Counted from the first letter of the stretch, positions 1-12,419 are shown. The stretch: DNA of 64,000 nucleotides from Typhlomys cinereus (GCA_023101885.1 JALPQD010000517.1:1066919-1130918); one strand, 5' to 3'. Translations and numbers: made by a program. The notes: generated by a model not told the origin, from the letters alone.

Positions 1-51
1 GCTCAGCAATCATGAGGAGATGCTAGATCTTGACAGAGAAATAAGGAAGCT

Positions 52-306
52 GGGACCCAAGAGATAGTTCAGGGGTTAAGTCTCTGCTTCAGAAGCAGAA
101 GGTCCTGTGTTCAGATCCAGGATCCTATGTATAATTGCCAGGTGGAAATGGCAGCAGCCATTGGGAAACTCCAGAGCAAAAGCAAATACAAGGTAGAGGC
201 AATCCAGGGTTGTTCCTGAAGTCACCTTTGGGCCCCCACAGGTGCACACAGTGCCCTTTTATACACACAGACACACATGCAAAAACAATAATTAAAAAGA
301 AAAATA
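52..306 (+). repeat. B2-superfamily SINE, older type
   Basis: The tRNA-like head (GTTCAGGGGTTAAG, then GCAGAAGGTCCTG and TTCAGATCC) corresponds to the pol III A and B boxes. The body carries the motif AGAGGCAATCCAGG and a section resembling AAGTCACCTTTGG, as in other older copies in the window, and it ends in a CA-rich, A-rich tail. It is diverged and transcriptionally dead by appearance. Family membership is seen by comparison with the other copies; the superfamily name is inference. Confidence 0.85.
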
Positions 307-2190
307 GGACAAGTCAGAAGTCATGTACATGTCATAATTTAACACGCGAAGAAGCAGACAAACAAGCAGAAATGCCCTGTGATGATTTCTCTCCTTTGAA
401 CATTTTTTTTTGGTTCTGTTTGTTTTCCAATGGGGATGAAAGAGATGGAAATGTTAGTTTAATCTTTTTTATTGGTGATAGTTGGAAGAGATTGATGTTA
501 GGGGTGAGAGAAGTACTTTGTCTCTTTAGGGGCTTCTGTTTCAACTGCAGGATGGGTGTTTTGACTAGCCAGTTGTTGTTGTCTTTGCGCCCTCTAATTT
601 CTTGTATTTATATGTGCATGGTTGATCTGGCTGTTGTGAGAATCCAGTTAGCCAAAAAAAAAAAAAAAAAAAAAAAAAAACAGATTAAAATAGCTATAGT
701 AATTTCTAAATCAGAAAGGCATTGATTTGTAGGGGTTTAAAACTGACTTGTTTTCTTTGGTTTGGTTTTTGTCGTGGTTGTTTAATTGAATGAAAAAAAT
801 ATGTAAGACATAGAATTACATTGCCTCAAAAAGCCAGATGGGAAATATTCCCCAAGAGGACTAAAAAATAAGTAAATAAATAACCTTGAAGACATTTACT
901 TGACTGAAAATCTCTACAGAGAAAGAGAGGTTGAGTAGTCACAAAGTCAACTTTCTTGTTAAGCAAAATAAATTCCACTCAGAGTACAACTCTGAGAGTT
1001 AGAAAGAAGAAAATAGAGAAATTATATTGAAAATGAGGATGTAATATATATACTATATATGTTGAAAATATATGCATGGAATGACTATTTTTTTGGTTGT
1101 CTTTTATTATATTGTGATAACATTTTGTTCCTGGCCTAGGAGTATCTTCTAGCAAAGACAGAATCTCTGGTATCAATGCTTTTACTTCATTTTTAATCTT
1201 CTTTACTCTTGTGACTCAATGATCAATAGGTCAATTTTTAGTATTTGGATCTCTACTATTCCTATTTAGGTGCTGTGTCCTCTGTAGTGAAGTTCTTGTC
1301 CTTTGCTCTCAGTTCTAGACTGTTCTCTTCTGCTCCATGAAAAAAATGTACATATCTTCACCAGAAACCTATCTAGAAAAAAGGCTACAAATGAAAGGGG
1401 TTGTAGATAAGATGGATATTAATATCTGATTTTGTCCAATTAAAATGTGCTTTACTAATCAATAAATGAGATATTCTAATTAGTAGCCAAACTTTTCATA
1501 TTCTGCAATATTTATAAAAAACAACAAAATATGCACATATTAAAATTTAAGAAAAACAATGTAGCAATTTAAGTATAATAAATTTGATAGGAATAGAATT
1601 ATAAAGTAATAATAGTAACAATTATAATTGGAGATTAAATTAGATAGGTGATTTCACCCCTGACTTGAATCTATAAATTGTAAAGATTTACTCAATATTT
1701 CCAACCTGCAGGTATTCCTTGGACCAGAGTCCATCCTTTTGAAAAACTCAAAATTATCATCCTAGAGACATTTTTCTAACTTTATATTCCTAAATTAACA
1801 ACATGAGCAATTGTAAGAGTAACAAATATGGTAAGAATTACAAACAATTATAAAAAGGTAGTAAAATGGTTTTCTTAGCTCCTGACAGAAGAGTTGTGTT
1901 TTTATCTCGTGATATCTATGTCATTTTGAAAATTAACACTTTTGGCAGTAGCACTTGTTGAAATAATGGGCTTTATCTCTTCTTTGTAATAATAAATAAA
2001 TGTGCCGAGAAGAAAAGGGTTGATGAAATGGATAGTTTCTCTTTCTCCTCAATAATCTCTTTCACCAAATATGTTTCCCCTTTTTCAATAGAATATATAC
2101 TGCAGCAGTTATCAATTACTTCTTCAAAACAATGACATTATTTTGAAGTGACTCTTGATCATATAATCTCAGAAATTATCCAATTCAACC
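307..2190. other. Unassigned AT-rich sequence with A27 tract
   Basis: No gene or clear repeat is seen. A pure A tract at 654-680 follows about 340 bases of non-low-complexity sequence and could mark the tail of an unrecognised plus-strand retrocopy. The remainder is AT-rich, with short simple runs near 1040-1070 and 1500-1600. Confidence 0.6.
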
Positions 2191-2194
2191 TTTT

Positions 2195-2375
2195 TTCTTT
2201 TTTAAACTTACTCGTTATTTATTATTTAGTGTTTTCTACATGAATGTCATGAATTTATGTCATTATCACCCTTTTCCAATTCAATCCCATCAATTGATCC
2301 TTTTAACTAGCATCATAGTCATAGGACCAAGTTGTTCTGTTATCTATTCGTGTCCCTAACTCAGAAATGAAAGAA
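2195..2375 (-). repeat. L1 3'-end fragment (weak)
   Basis: The plus strand reads ATGTCATGAATTTATGTCATTATCACCC followed by a C/T-rich stretch, which matches the antisense of the extreme 3' UTR of rodent L1 elements. It resembles the better copies at 26.46 and 30.24 kb. It is short and decayed. Confidence 0.5.
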
Positions 2376-3480
2376 GAAAAAGAGAGATGGAAAAATGAGA
2401 AGATAACACAGATTTACTAAGCAGAGACAAGTCTAGTAAGGTAAGACAAGTCATGGTAAGAATTTTAGGTGATACTCAGTTTTTAAATATATTTTAAAAG
2501 TAAAACTTGACTTAGATTTCAACTCTAGAAATATCTGTGACACATCCCCAAATCAGGATGGGTGGCAACATGTAGCTTCCTGACTCTGTTCTTTATACTG
2601 CACTGAATAGCAGTTTCATTCCTAAACAGAATAGTGACTACCCTTGGGACTCAAACTCATGTAAGTGCTATGCAATGAAATAGACTTTCCCTCACTAGTA
2701 ATGCTGGTTGCTTTCTGATTAAACTGATCTCTGGAATTTCAGATCATGATCATGAATTTTTTCTGAGAACTTCTTTAATATGTATTTTTAAATGATCTTT
2801 TCTCTTTATCTTAGTAGATTGTTTTAGCTTTTTACTTAAATGTCTTTTTCCTTTCCTTCCTGTACTATTGGTCTCTTTATCTTCTTACAAAACCAGACCA
2901 TGGCGTCTAATAGAAACAACTTTTTTGCTGTATGTCTCAATGTGATAGTTATTTAAATTTACTAATAAGTATTTGCATACATATGCAAGCATGCAGAAAT
3001 TCAGTATTCAGATTTGGGAGGAGAGAATGATTAATGTGAATTTCATGCTCATTTTGATTTTCTACCTTAGTTTCCTGACGTGGTAAAAGACACAACAAGC
3101 CAAAGCTGAGCAATGATGTTGCTAAGCTGAGGTAACAGAGTAGTGCTCTGAATTGCTCAAGCAGAAGACAAATGTCAGGCAATGTATCAGAAAAGAGAGA
3201 ACTCTGACCATTGTCAGAAGATTACTTATCAAGATTCCAGAAAACTCAATAGTATATCTAAAATGTTGAAAGGAAATGAATATATATGTATATATTCAAC
3301 CTAAATGTTTATATCCAACAAAAATTGAATTTTGATGAGAGAATTTAAAAATTATTTTTATAATAATTGGGTAGCCAGGTAAGAGAGGGAAGAGTGGGAA
3401 AAAATACTCAGGGAGGGTAAGGGAGTGGGATGTCAGAGGGACTGAAGTAATAATGAAAAATCCTGAGAATGCAGAATGCA
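2376..3480. other. Unassigned AT-rich sequence
   Basis: No gene, RNA or confident repeat is recognised. The sequence becomes A/G-rich towards 3300, where it may already belong to the L1 3' UTR that follows. Confidence 0.5.
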
Positions 3481-4665
3481 ACCAGGTAAGAAGCTCCCAT
3501 AAGATAAATATGTAAAAGAAAAAATTCTTAGTATAAAGAAAAAAATAGAATAAGAATGGACAGTTCCCTGTACAGAAAGATAGGACAGAAAAAAATACCT
3601 AAGACAATTAAATAATACTAGAAAAAGCAGGCATGTGATACCTTCTAATAAGTTGCTTGAGCAAGAGGTCTCAAAGGCCCTCCAAACAATATAGGCTTCT
3701 GCCGTTGCTCCTAGTTTCCCTCCAGAAATTGATAGTAAGACCTTATTACTGAAGATGCAACAGATATGATTCATAGGACATGGACAAAAATCACCAGCTG
3801 GAACTGGTCTGGAAGCTTCCTCCTTGCTGGATAGCTTACAAAGTATCAGAGAGTACTATAGAAGCTACCAGGGGAGAAAAGCAATCAAAAGTCTCATCAA
3901 TCTGTGAAATCTGCAAGTTGCAATAACAATTACCATGGCAAGAGGTGATCATCTGTGAAATAGTGATGTGAATATCTAGGAGGCAACCAAAAGTTTTCTG
4001 ATCAGATTTAAGGTCTCCTTCTCAGAAAGGTTTGCATTCTTATAAACTAGAATAAGAACCTATGAAAAGGGAGGTTCCAGGAGGAAGAGTTGGCTATAAA
4101 ACCTTAGCTGTGAAGATACTATATCCAAACTGCCTTTCAAACACGTTATTATACCATAGATTAGAGAAGCGCTCAGAATTCAACTTCGAATCAGGACATT
4201 TAAATCACATCCACCATTACTCCAAGGTTCAGGGAACATTACAGAAGAAGGGACAGTAAAATTGTAAGAATCTGAAGTGGGGTAATGGTGGGCCAGACAC
4301 TATCTCCTGGGCACGAGAACTGCATGGAGACTGTCCTATCAACATCTCACCAGGAAAAGAAAGATCTCAAGAAGTTGCATACCTCCCTGAGAGACTCATG
4401 AGAACTAATAGGGAAGAAAAGGAAAATGCTATCCTCAGTGGTATAACCACTGATCTATGACACTTGCTGGAACATGAATCATGTCAGGCATATGACATCA
4501 AAAACAAACTAAATGAAGCACAGTGGATCACACAAGTGAGAAGACTTGAAAGTAAGAGTGTGACAGGAGAGATGAAGGATCATTAGGGGAAAAGGAGGGA
4601 GAATAGAAATGGGAACTAAAGATAAAAAATAAACAAAAACTATACTTTAAATAAAACATAAGTAA
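3480..4665 (+). mobile_element. LINE-1 3' UTR, 5'-truncated
   Basis: The order of motifs follows a rodent L1 3' UTR in the sense direction: a GGAAGCTTCCTCCTTGCTG block near 3810, GGGGAGAAAAGCAATCAA near 3875, a CTGATCAGATTTAAG block near 3998, a TTCAGGGAACATTACAGAAG block near 4227, and an A-rich end near 4620-4660. No ORF2 coding frame precedes it, so the copy is 5'-truncated. It is old and substituted throughout. Subfamily not assigned. Confidence 0.7.
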
Positions 4666-7140
4666 AGGGAAAATTGTCTTCAAAAGAAAAAAGACATTTT
4701 AATGTCTTCAGTGTAATTGTTTACAAATCTATCAGTAGTTGGAATCTTATGTTATGCTTTGGCTCACGTCATTGTTTCCTTTGACACTGTTGATATAATG
4801 CAGTCTCAACAATTACAGCCTCACGCATTTTCCTTTTAATTGGTTCTGTCATTGGATTCCTCTTTGGAATTGTTCTTTTTTGTGTTGTCACATACTCAAT
4901 ATACACTCGTCACTATGAGATAGCTGCTTTTTGCTTATTTTGTTGATTTTGTTTTAACACCTGAAGTCTGAATTCAAAAGTTAAGATGACAAGGACAACT
5001 ATGCTACAAATCCTTGCAGCTTCTGATAGTTTGACAACAGTCCAAGGGGAATACAACCATTATTAAAGTAAAATGGTGTGTGTACATAGCTGACAGTTGG
5101 AGAAAGGAGAAAGCACCCTTACTCTTCATGATTTACACACTCAAGTTAAGTTACCGTCAGGTTCTGCTTCAAAGTTTAATGATTTATTAGCATCATGAGT
5201 ATCAGGTCACTCAAGATTAAAACATGTTCTGCTTCTGCTGCTAATCTTGTGATCAAGCACAACAACATTTGGTAGGCTTTATTTTCTGTGTAGTTTGATT
5301 ACTCCAGCAATGACATCCTTTCTTCTAGATTCCCATGGAATGATGGCCTTTACGCTTGGACCCTCTCATTCCTACCTTAAATGACATGGTCGAGATTTTT
5401 GAACACTTGCTAGTCAGTATCTACTATTCTATTCAGCAGTATAGTTATAGAAAATGAATCTCTAACTGTCAACCTTTAAGATTAAGCTATCAAAACTTCA
5501 GAGAGGAAAGCTGAGGTAGGAAGACAGGAAAAAAGAAACATAGGAAAGCTGATGAAATGTTGCAACTGTGGCAGTCGTGCGCCCACAACAGAGGTAGTCA
5601 CTGACATTAAGATACCAGTGGTCCTGGCCAGTGGCCAGCTCCGACACTACAAACATGAACAATGGGCAGCTAACAAATTTGGTGGTACATGCTAGCCTTC
5701 CAGAGACAATCCCAAGCTAGCATCTCACAATAGAAATGATTCAACCCAGTGGAACACAAAACAAAACAAAAGGATTTGAGCATAATAGGAAGAATTATGG
5801 GAAGGGGGAGACTGCAGTTGGAGGACTGGAGTTGGGGAGGCAGGAAAAGATAGAGGGGAGAGCAACAAAAGTATATTATACACTTGTGTGAAAATGACAA
5901 AGAGCAGCCTTTATCAATAACAAAATGTGGGAAAATATTACAATTTCAATTTTTATAAATTTGAGTTCAATATATCTAAAGTTGAAATCTCAGCAAACTA
6001 TTAATACAATGGCAATGAAATATCCTTTTAAAAACTAAGCAGCTAAGCTAGAGGTGTTTTCTTCACATTTAATAATACCCAAAATTCTTTCCCCTGGAAA
6101 ACTAACACAAAGAATTGTGATAATCAAATCTGGCTGGCAACATAGGTGCCTGAGACAGAGATTGGCCAGATGGGGAATTCAATAAATGTGTGGATGAGTA
6201 AACGTTGAAATAAATGAATTTATTAAAAAGAGGACTGAGTTCTTCTGAAAATCAGATGTTCTTAGGGAATTTTTTCTTTTTCATACATAAAAGAAGAATG
6301 ATACTTACATATCCCATAAAGCTGCTCTAAAATCCAGAAGCCTGTTGATGGTGAAGTAATTTAAAACTCAGATGGGATATAAACTGGTCCTTTTGAAGCT
6401 AAAAGAAAAAAAGGTAAAATTTGACTATTACAAAGGACCAATATAGTCACTTCATTGAGCTGAACCATCAAAAAGTTGAGAGGAAATTGGTACTTGTGAA
6501 AGGGACTGCTTTGTATCACTGAATGAACACACCTCAGGAATGCAGGCTCCACAGGGATCTTTTGTGATCTTCCACACAGAGAGGTGGTAAAATTCCTTTA
6601 TCGCTGAGATTTATTGTACTCACTCAAACAAGATTGCTTTCTCCCTCTGAGGAAGGGGGAATTCTGCAAGAAATATGCTTTAAGGGAATGGTCCAATGAT
6701 CTTTGGTGTTTTTGTCCAAACAAACAAAAAACCCAAAGCAATTGTGAAAGGAAACCAAAGAAAAATAGCTCCTCTATTATCTTTGTTTTAGGTCAAGCTG
6801 TTTGGAAGCAAGTTCCTGTATTTTGGCTTAGGACTAATAGAATCACCCACTGAGCTGACCAGATGGGAAATGCTAAGGTTTGCATTCTAAATATTCACAA
6901 TTGCTTCTCCTTTATATGAGCGGTGTTCCCTAACCGTAGGCCATAATTTGATGGTTAAAAGCAGTGAGTCTGGTGGATTATTTCACCTGTTTCGAATATT
7001 GCAAATGGATAAGGAAAATTCAATTCAATATCTGTTACTTTAAATTATGAAATTTTTCTGAGGCAAAGAAAATGGTAGTGTCGCTGTTTTGTCTAAACAC
7101 AAAGGACTGGAAGTCTCCCTCCTCCCACCAGAGTAATAGC
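4666..7140. other. Unassigned AT-rich sequence
   Basis: No gene or repeat family is recognised in this 2.5 kb. Open frames of 60-80 codons occur at chance frequency and show no protein-like periodicity. Confidence 0.6.
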
Positions 7141-7575
7141 TCTTCTTTCAGTATCGTCTTTGTTCTTGTGTTACTTCTTCAGTTCAGGGTCAATGTTGTT
7201 CTCATTAAGTTTTGCTCTGGTTATTTTTGCTTAACATAGTGAGATGCTACCCTCTCATTCCACATACACATACCTTAAACAGTTTTTCTCAATTTTTTAA
7301 TTGCTGAACTGATACTAACCCTACATCCATTTGAAGCTCCTTAAACATAACCTGGGCTATTTTAACTAAGTGGTCAGTGTCTTAGTTTCTGGTCCATATA
7401 CTATAGTATATGTACAAATTGTATACTAAGATAAAGCTGAAAATGCATGTATCAGTCATTCATTAAAAATTTTTAACTCAGTTGCTCTATTGTAAATGAC
7501 AGAAATAATACATAAAGATCAAATATATAGAGATTAAAAGCGTTTTACAAAGGGGAAACAATTCCATGTGCTATT
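7141..7575 (+). repeat. Unrecognised dispersed or duplicated segment, copy 1
   Basis: This stretch aligns with 11088-11530 almost end to end in direct orientation, with substitutions and small indels. Landmarks shared by both are TCTTTGTTCTTGTGTTAC, TTGCTTAACATAGTGAGATG, CCTTAAACAGTTTTTCTCAA and CAATTCCATGTGCT. It carries no long frame and I do not recognise it as a named family. It may be a local duplication or two copies of an unlisted dispersed repeat. Confidence 0.85.
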
Positions 7576-7671
7576 TTCCATATGCTCTTTTTTTGGCAAA
7601 AGAAGATATTTAACCCAGGGGTTGCGTTTCTGATTTCCGTATTAACCAAAACACTAAAAAAAAACATTTTG

Positions 7672-7925
7672 TGGGCCCGCCAAGACAACTTAGCTAGTCA
7701 AGGTGTCTATGTACAAACCTGTGACCTGAATTTGATTCCCAGAATCCACATAGAATAGAAGAGGAGATAAGCAAGATAAGCAAGTTCTGAAAGTTGTCCT
7801 TTGACCTACACATGCTAATTATAACATTCTCTTTCTCTCTCCCCCTCTTCTGTCTCTCTCTCTTTATGTCTATTTCTCTTTGTCTCTCTCTCAAATAACA
7901 CAATATACAAAAAATTTTAAAAAGA
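7672..7925 (+). repeat. tRNA-headed rodent SINE (RSINE1/B4-like)
   Basis: The 3' half has the signature TTGTCCTTTGACCTACACATG of rodent RSINE1/B4-type SINEs, preceded by ACCTGAATTTGATTCCCAGAATCCACA (a decayed B box and body). It ends in a long CT-rich stretch and an A-rich tail. Old and diverged. Confidence 0.7.
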
Positions 7926-8344
7926 GAAGGAAAAAATTCTCAATTCATTTTATAATGCTAGTATTATCATAACATGAAAGAAGAATTCAGCAGTCTATGA
8001 AGGTCAGTGTCCAGGAAAGACAAAGCAAGATGTCACTATTACTGTTATTATAACCATTGTATGTCTTCATAATGTCAACAAAAATACTTAAAATACACTG
8101 AAGAAAACCAAAACCCTTTGCTTCAAAATATAAAAAGGTACATAATAAAAAGGCCCTCTCTCCTTTGATAAATATAGTATTTCACCACCATACTTACCTA
8201 TATACTGAAAAAAATTCCAATAAAAACCCTATACTTCCATATAGTGAAAATAAATCCAATTAAAGCCCTGAAACTTCTAAAAATGTTGATGATATTTTTC
8301 TAAGTTGGTTTTTCTCTACTTACTACTAAAATTCATTTATATGC
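7926..8344. other. Unassigned AT-rich sequence
   Basis: No gene or recognised repeat is visible between the SINE and the LTR. Confidence 0.5.
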
Positions 8345-8695
8345 TCCTTTCCTGGTTCAAATATGAGTTCATTTGTTTGAACCCTTAGTTGATGTTTGGG
8401 ACATTTATGGCAACATTAGGAGATGGAGTTTTGCTGAGGGAAGGCATGTCACAGGGAGCAGGCCTCCAGATAGATTAGTCTGCCCCACTTCTGCTACAAG
8501 TCTGCGGTTTGTTCTCTCAGATTCCATGTTGTCTGCAGTGACGTGAGCCACCTTCAGCTTCTGCCTCCTGCCATGCCTTTTCCAACACAGAGAACAATAT
8601 CTCCCCTCTGGAACTGTAAGCCAAGTCTCTCTTTCTCTCTTAAGTTGTGAATGAGTGTTATCTCAGAGGAACAGAAAGTACTACTACTGCAACAG
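8345..8695 (+). mobile_element. ERVL-MaLR solo LTR (ORR1-like)
   Basis: It parallels the copies at 39297 and 41666: a TTGAACCCTTAGTTGATGTTTGGG block, AGGAGATGGAGTTTTGCTG, CAGCTTCTGCCTCCTGCCATG, a CTCCCCTCTGGAACTGTAAG block and the TTAAGTTGTGAATGAGTG end. This order is that of rodent MaLR LTRs. No internal retroviral region is attached. Flanking duplication not resolved. Confidence 0.75.
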
Positions 8696-9189
8696 TTCCT
8701 TTATCCATTAATTAAATTATTTATTGTGAATCTGCCATATCCCAAACACTATGCTAGACAAAAGGATTACCAAGGAAATCTGCATTACCAAGAACATTGC
8801 ATCCCATTTTGTGAAGTATACATTTATATGCAAATAAAAATGAGAGAACTAAGAATGTTGGTTATCAGTTTCTCAGTTTTGCTTAAGTTTCTTTTTACAG
8901 TGAAAAACCTCCTGTATCAATTTTTAGCATATAAAATAATGACCCTATAAAAGTAAAGGATTTTTCCCTAATTGGTAATAATATGTCACTTCAGGAATAT
9001 TAGAAATAAGAAAGATGGAATAAGTCAACTGTGTCTACATATTTTCATTATTCATGATTTTAAAACAAATTATTTCTAATTTTCCAATGAAGATATTCTT
9101 GAAAATGGGAATCCTTATGCTTAATAAATATACTGGAAAATACAGATCTCCTATCTCTAATATCTCTACTCTCTATTTAGGCTAAATGG

Positions 9190-9830
9190 TGTGTATGTAT
9201 ACACACATGCATTATCATACATATGCATGTACATATGTGTCAGTGTGCATGCATGTGTATGTGAATGCACTTAGAGGCCAGAGAACAACCTTGAGTGTAG
9301 CTCCTCTAAGGAGACCAGCCTTGCTTTTTTTTAAAGTTTTTTTTAATACTGCATTTAAACTTTTTTATTTATTCATTCATCCAGTGTATGCGCATTTGTG
9401 TGCATCAGAGGGCCCACAAGGCCCAAGGGTGACTTCAGGAATCATCTAGGATTGCTTCTACCTCCTACTTGCTTCTTTCTGGGATTCTCAGGCTCTGCCC
9501 AACAGGGCCGGAAGTGCAGGACGCTGGCATTTCTGCCTGATGTTTTTATGTGGGACCTGGTATCCGAACTCAGAACCTTCTGCTTACAAGGCTAGGCTCT
9601 TGAGCCATCTCTCTAAACCACCCCCCCCCTTGCTTTTTAAAACAGTCACTTGCATCCCAAGGAGGCTTGATTGGCTGTCCAGAGAGAATCAGTGGCTTAC
9701 CTATCTCTGCCTTTACAGCTCTGAAATTACAGTACTTGACACCATGACCAGCATTTTCTTACATGGGTTTTCATGGGGTCACACACAAGTCCTCATGCTC
9801 ACAAAGCTATCTCCCCAGCTTTCCATATAT
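9190..9830 (-). repeat. B4-like SINE split by a younger SINE
   Basis: The left part (9190-9328) is the TG-rich antisense tail and body with TAGAGGCCAGAGAACAACCTTG. The right part (9639-9830) continues with TCTGCCTTTACAGCTCTGAAATTACAG and ends in the antisense head CAAAGCTATCTCCCCAGC. The break coincides with the SINE insertion at 9330-9627. Confidence 0.75.
9330..9627 (-). repeat. B2-superfamily SINE, older type, nested
   Basis: Antisense head GAACCTTCTGCTTACAAGG...GAGCCATCTCTCT at 9573-9616 and body with GGGTGACTTCAGGAATCAT match the older SINE type. A target-site duplication CCTTGCTTTTT flanks it (9319-9329 and 9628-9638), so it inserted into the B4-like SINE after that element was in place. 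Confidence 0.85.
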
Positions 9831-9884
9831 ATTTTAATAATTTTTCTGACTTGTTCACCAGTGTATTCATAAATTTATTACTGG

Positions 9885-10015
9885 ATATGCACAACTATAA
9901 CTCCAGTACTTGGGAGACTAAAGCAGAAGGATTACAAATCTGAGGCCAGGCTTGGCCATATAGCAGAAACTTATCTCAAAGAAAAGGCAATATAAAGACG
10001 AAAATGAAATACCAA
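9885..10015 (+). repeat. B1 SINE (diverged)
   Basis: A 7SL-derived core is readable: CTATAACTCCAGTACTTGGGAG, then AAAGCAGAAGGATTACAAATCTGAGGCCAGG and CTTATCTCAAAGAAA. It matches the B1 order with many substitutions. Confidence 0.75.
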
Positions 10016-10159
10016 AAATAATACATAAATAGGTTTTATTCTTTCTCAATCTTATAATGCATATAAAATACATTCTTTAAAGTCCTATTAGTTATAAAAT
10101 GTTATTAGTGACTTCTGCTACAATAGTGCATTTTTGTGCCTTAGATTTTTCTTTCTCTC

Positions 10160-10360
10160 TTTTTTAATGTGTGTGTAGGGGGTGTGTATGTGTGAAGACT
10201 GCACATGTGTATGTATGTGTTTGCATGTGTGTGAGCAAGTGGGTGGTTGTATATGCACTTGGATATGCACTTGGGTATGTGTGACTGTGGAGGCCCAAGG
10301 GTGACACTGAGACTCACCCTGCATTGCTCCGTTTACAGGGTAGACTTGAACCACTGAGCC
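10160..10360 (-). repeat. B3/B4-like SINE
   Basis: A TG-rich antisense tail (10170-10280) leads to GTGGAGGCCCAAGGGTGACA and the antisense head TAGACTTGAACCACTGAGCC. A short in-tail duplication (TATGCACTTGG twice, 10252-10277) is visible. Confidence 0.65.
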
Positions 10361-11087
10361 CTTAGTTTTTCTTTCTTATGCTTTAATTTCAATATGCTTT
10401 TCTTTTGCCCATAATATAATAAGGTATCCATATATTAATACTGTTCTCTTTTCCAGACAAGAAAACAAATGGCCAGAATGTTCTTTCAACCTTTCCCATA
10501 ATCACACAAAGTTAAGATTTAAACATGAGACCTGAACACAAGCATTCCAATTCCAGAATCCATTTGCCTTTGCAGTACCTATATTTTTAAACCTCTGGTT
10601 ACCAGACATCATTGTACATATGCAGTGTGTTAACTGCCAACTAGCTTCATTTATCACAATACACAAAAGGGAAAACTATTTCCCGCATGGTCCACAGTCA
10701 TGTTCGGATGCCCCAAGACTCAAAATAAATATTTTGAGTAATTCTAGTTAGATAAAAAAAGGGAAGGAAGAAAGACATAAAGTGGGAAGGTCAATCAGAT
10801 TTATACTGGAAAGGTTATTCATTAAAGGGGAAAGAGCGCAGCTGGAAAAGAAATGACTCATGTTGTCCATGATGTGGACAGGAAATTGTTGAGGAAATAA
10901 GCCCTGATTGGAAGTGAGAATTCTTTTGCATCAACATGAAGTTTTCTCTAATTAAGGTCCGTATTTTCTAGGCAATATGACTATATTTAAATGTTAAAAC
11001 TTTTTTGTGAGTTAAAGACATTTTTCTGAAACTGAAAAAATGACTGGCTGTCCAGTCATAAACATGGACATGACGGAGAATTCCAAT
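10361..11087. other. Unassigned sequence
   Basis: No gene or recognised repeat. The last part may share faint similarity with sequence upstream of 7141 (ATTTTTCTGA followed by an A-rich stretch), which would extend the duplicated segment, but I cannot establish this by eye. Confidence 0.5.
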
Positions 11088-11530
11088 CTTTCAGTATCAT
11101 CTTTGTTCTTGTGTTACTTCTACAACTTACGGGCAATGTTGCTCTTCTTATTAAATTTTGCTCTAGTTATTTTTGCTTAACATAGTGAGATGCTTCCCTC
11201 TGATTCTACACAACATACCTTAAACAGTTTTTCTCAAATTTTAATCACTGAAGTGATATTAAACCCTACTCCCATTTGAAGCTAATTAAACATAACTTGA
11301 GATATTTTTACTAAGTAGTCAATGGCTTAGTTTCTAATCCAGATGGATTAGCTTTATAGTGTACATACAAAATTTATACTAAGATAATTTATGCTAAGAT
11401 ACATCAGTCACTCATTAAAAAATTTTAGGTCAGTTGCTCTATTGAAAATGACAGAAATAACACATAGAGATCAAATATATAAAAATCAAAAGCATTTTAC
11501 AAAGAGAAAACAATTCCATGTGCTTTCTGT
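11088..11530 (+). repeat. Unrecognised dispersed or duplicated segment, copy 2
   Basis: Direct copy of 7141-7575, about 3.95 kb away. Similarity stops abruptly at CAATTCCATGTGCT (about 11526). It is more diverged than a recent duplication would be. Function unknown. Confidence 0.85.
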
Positions 11531-11987
11531 TAGAATTTCCCTGCACTTAATTTATATCCATTGCATTTTCTATAATCAAGGGATAGTCCAGAATTCTACA
11601 AAGGAGTAATGCACAAGTATTAAGAGTGTTAGAAGTGTCTATAATGAAGTTTTTTAGGCAGACTTCAATATCTAATCTTCAGCAAACACACTGTACAATG
11701 GAAAGATTCCAAACAAAGCATTTTGTAATATATTTTGGTTTTCAAAATCCTGCTTTGCTTTCCAACAGGACACAGGGAAGCACTCTTTTATTTTTCTTAT
11801 ATCATGGCTTAATTACTTTTTAAGTGTGTCAAAACACCAATTGATGGTGGTTACTGTCACTTTCATCAAAAGTCAGAAGTTCCTTTTCCTGGTGTGAGTA
11901 GAAACCTGCCTTCTTCATTGGCAGCTTTTTGGGTTTTTTTTTTTTTAATATATGGAAGATTTTATTATCGAGAAGAATCTGTGAGTG

Positions 11988-12401
11988 TGCTGCAGTTGCT
12001 GTGCATGTCATCAACAAATACATGACCAAACAGCAAGGGGTTTTATTTTTCTCTTACAATAGTCTGGTTCCATTTTGTAATCAGCTTGGCAGGAGAGTCC
12101 ACACCAATACCAGTGGTCGAGGGTCCATATGTCCACAGGACTGTGGAAAGAGGGACAACTCTAGATCAGCATGTTTGGCCAAGTATACTAAAGAATGCCA
12201 ACTTCCTTAATCATTTCCCTTCTTCCGCCCAGGGGCTGGTCCCACCCACCATGGGCCAGGCTTCTCCATCAATTAGACAATCTCCTGCAGATTTGCTGGA
12301 GAAGAGGGTGGAGTTTTTAATTCAACTACAAATTCTTTACAAATGTGCCAAGAATTCTGAGTCTTCAACTATCAAGTTGATACCTGCATGTAACTATGAC
12401 A
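11988..12401 (-). mobile_element. ERVL-MaLR solo LTR (MT-like)
   Basis: It reads TGCTGCAGTTGCTG on the plus strand (LTR 3' end) and ends ACTATGACA (LTR 5' end on the minus strand). A perfect 5-bp duplication GAGTG flanks it at 11983-11987 and 12402-12406, the length expected for ERVL-type integration. Motifs ACCATGGGCCAGGC and CAACTATCAAGTTGAT are shared with the other MT-like copies. Solo LTR, no internal region. Confidence 0.85.
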
Positions 12402-12419
12402 GAGTGGTAAGGTAAAACT

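Noticed and set aside
135..725. Longest open frame in the window (196 codons, plus strand)
   Set aside because: It starts in an old SINE and runs into the A27 tract, giving a poly-Lys end. No domain, no coding periodicity, no conserved motif.
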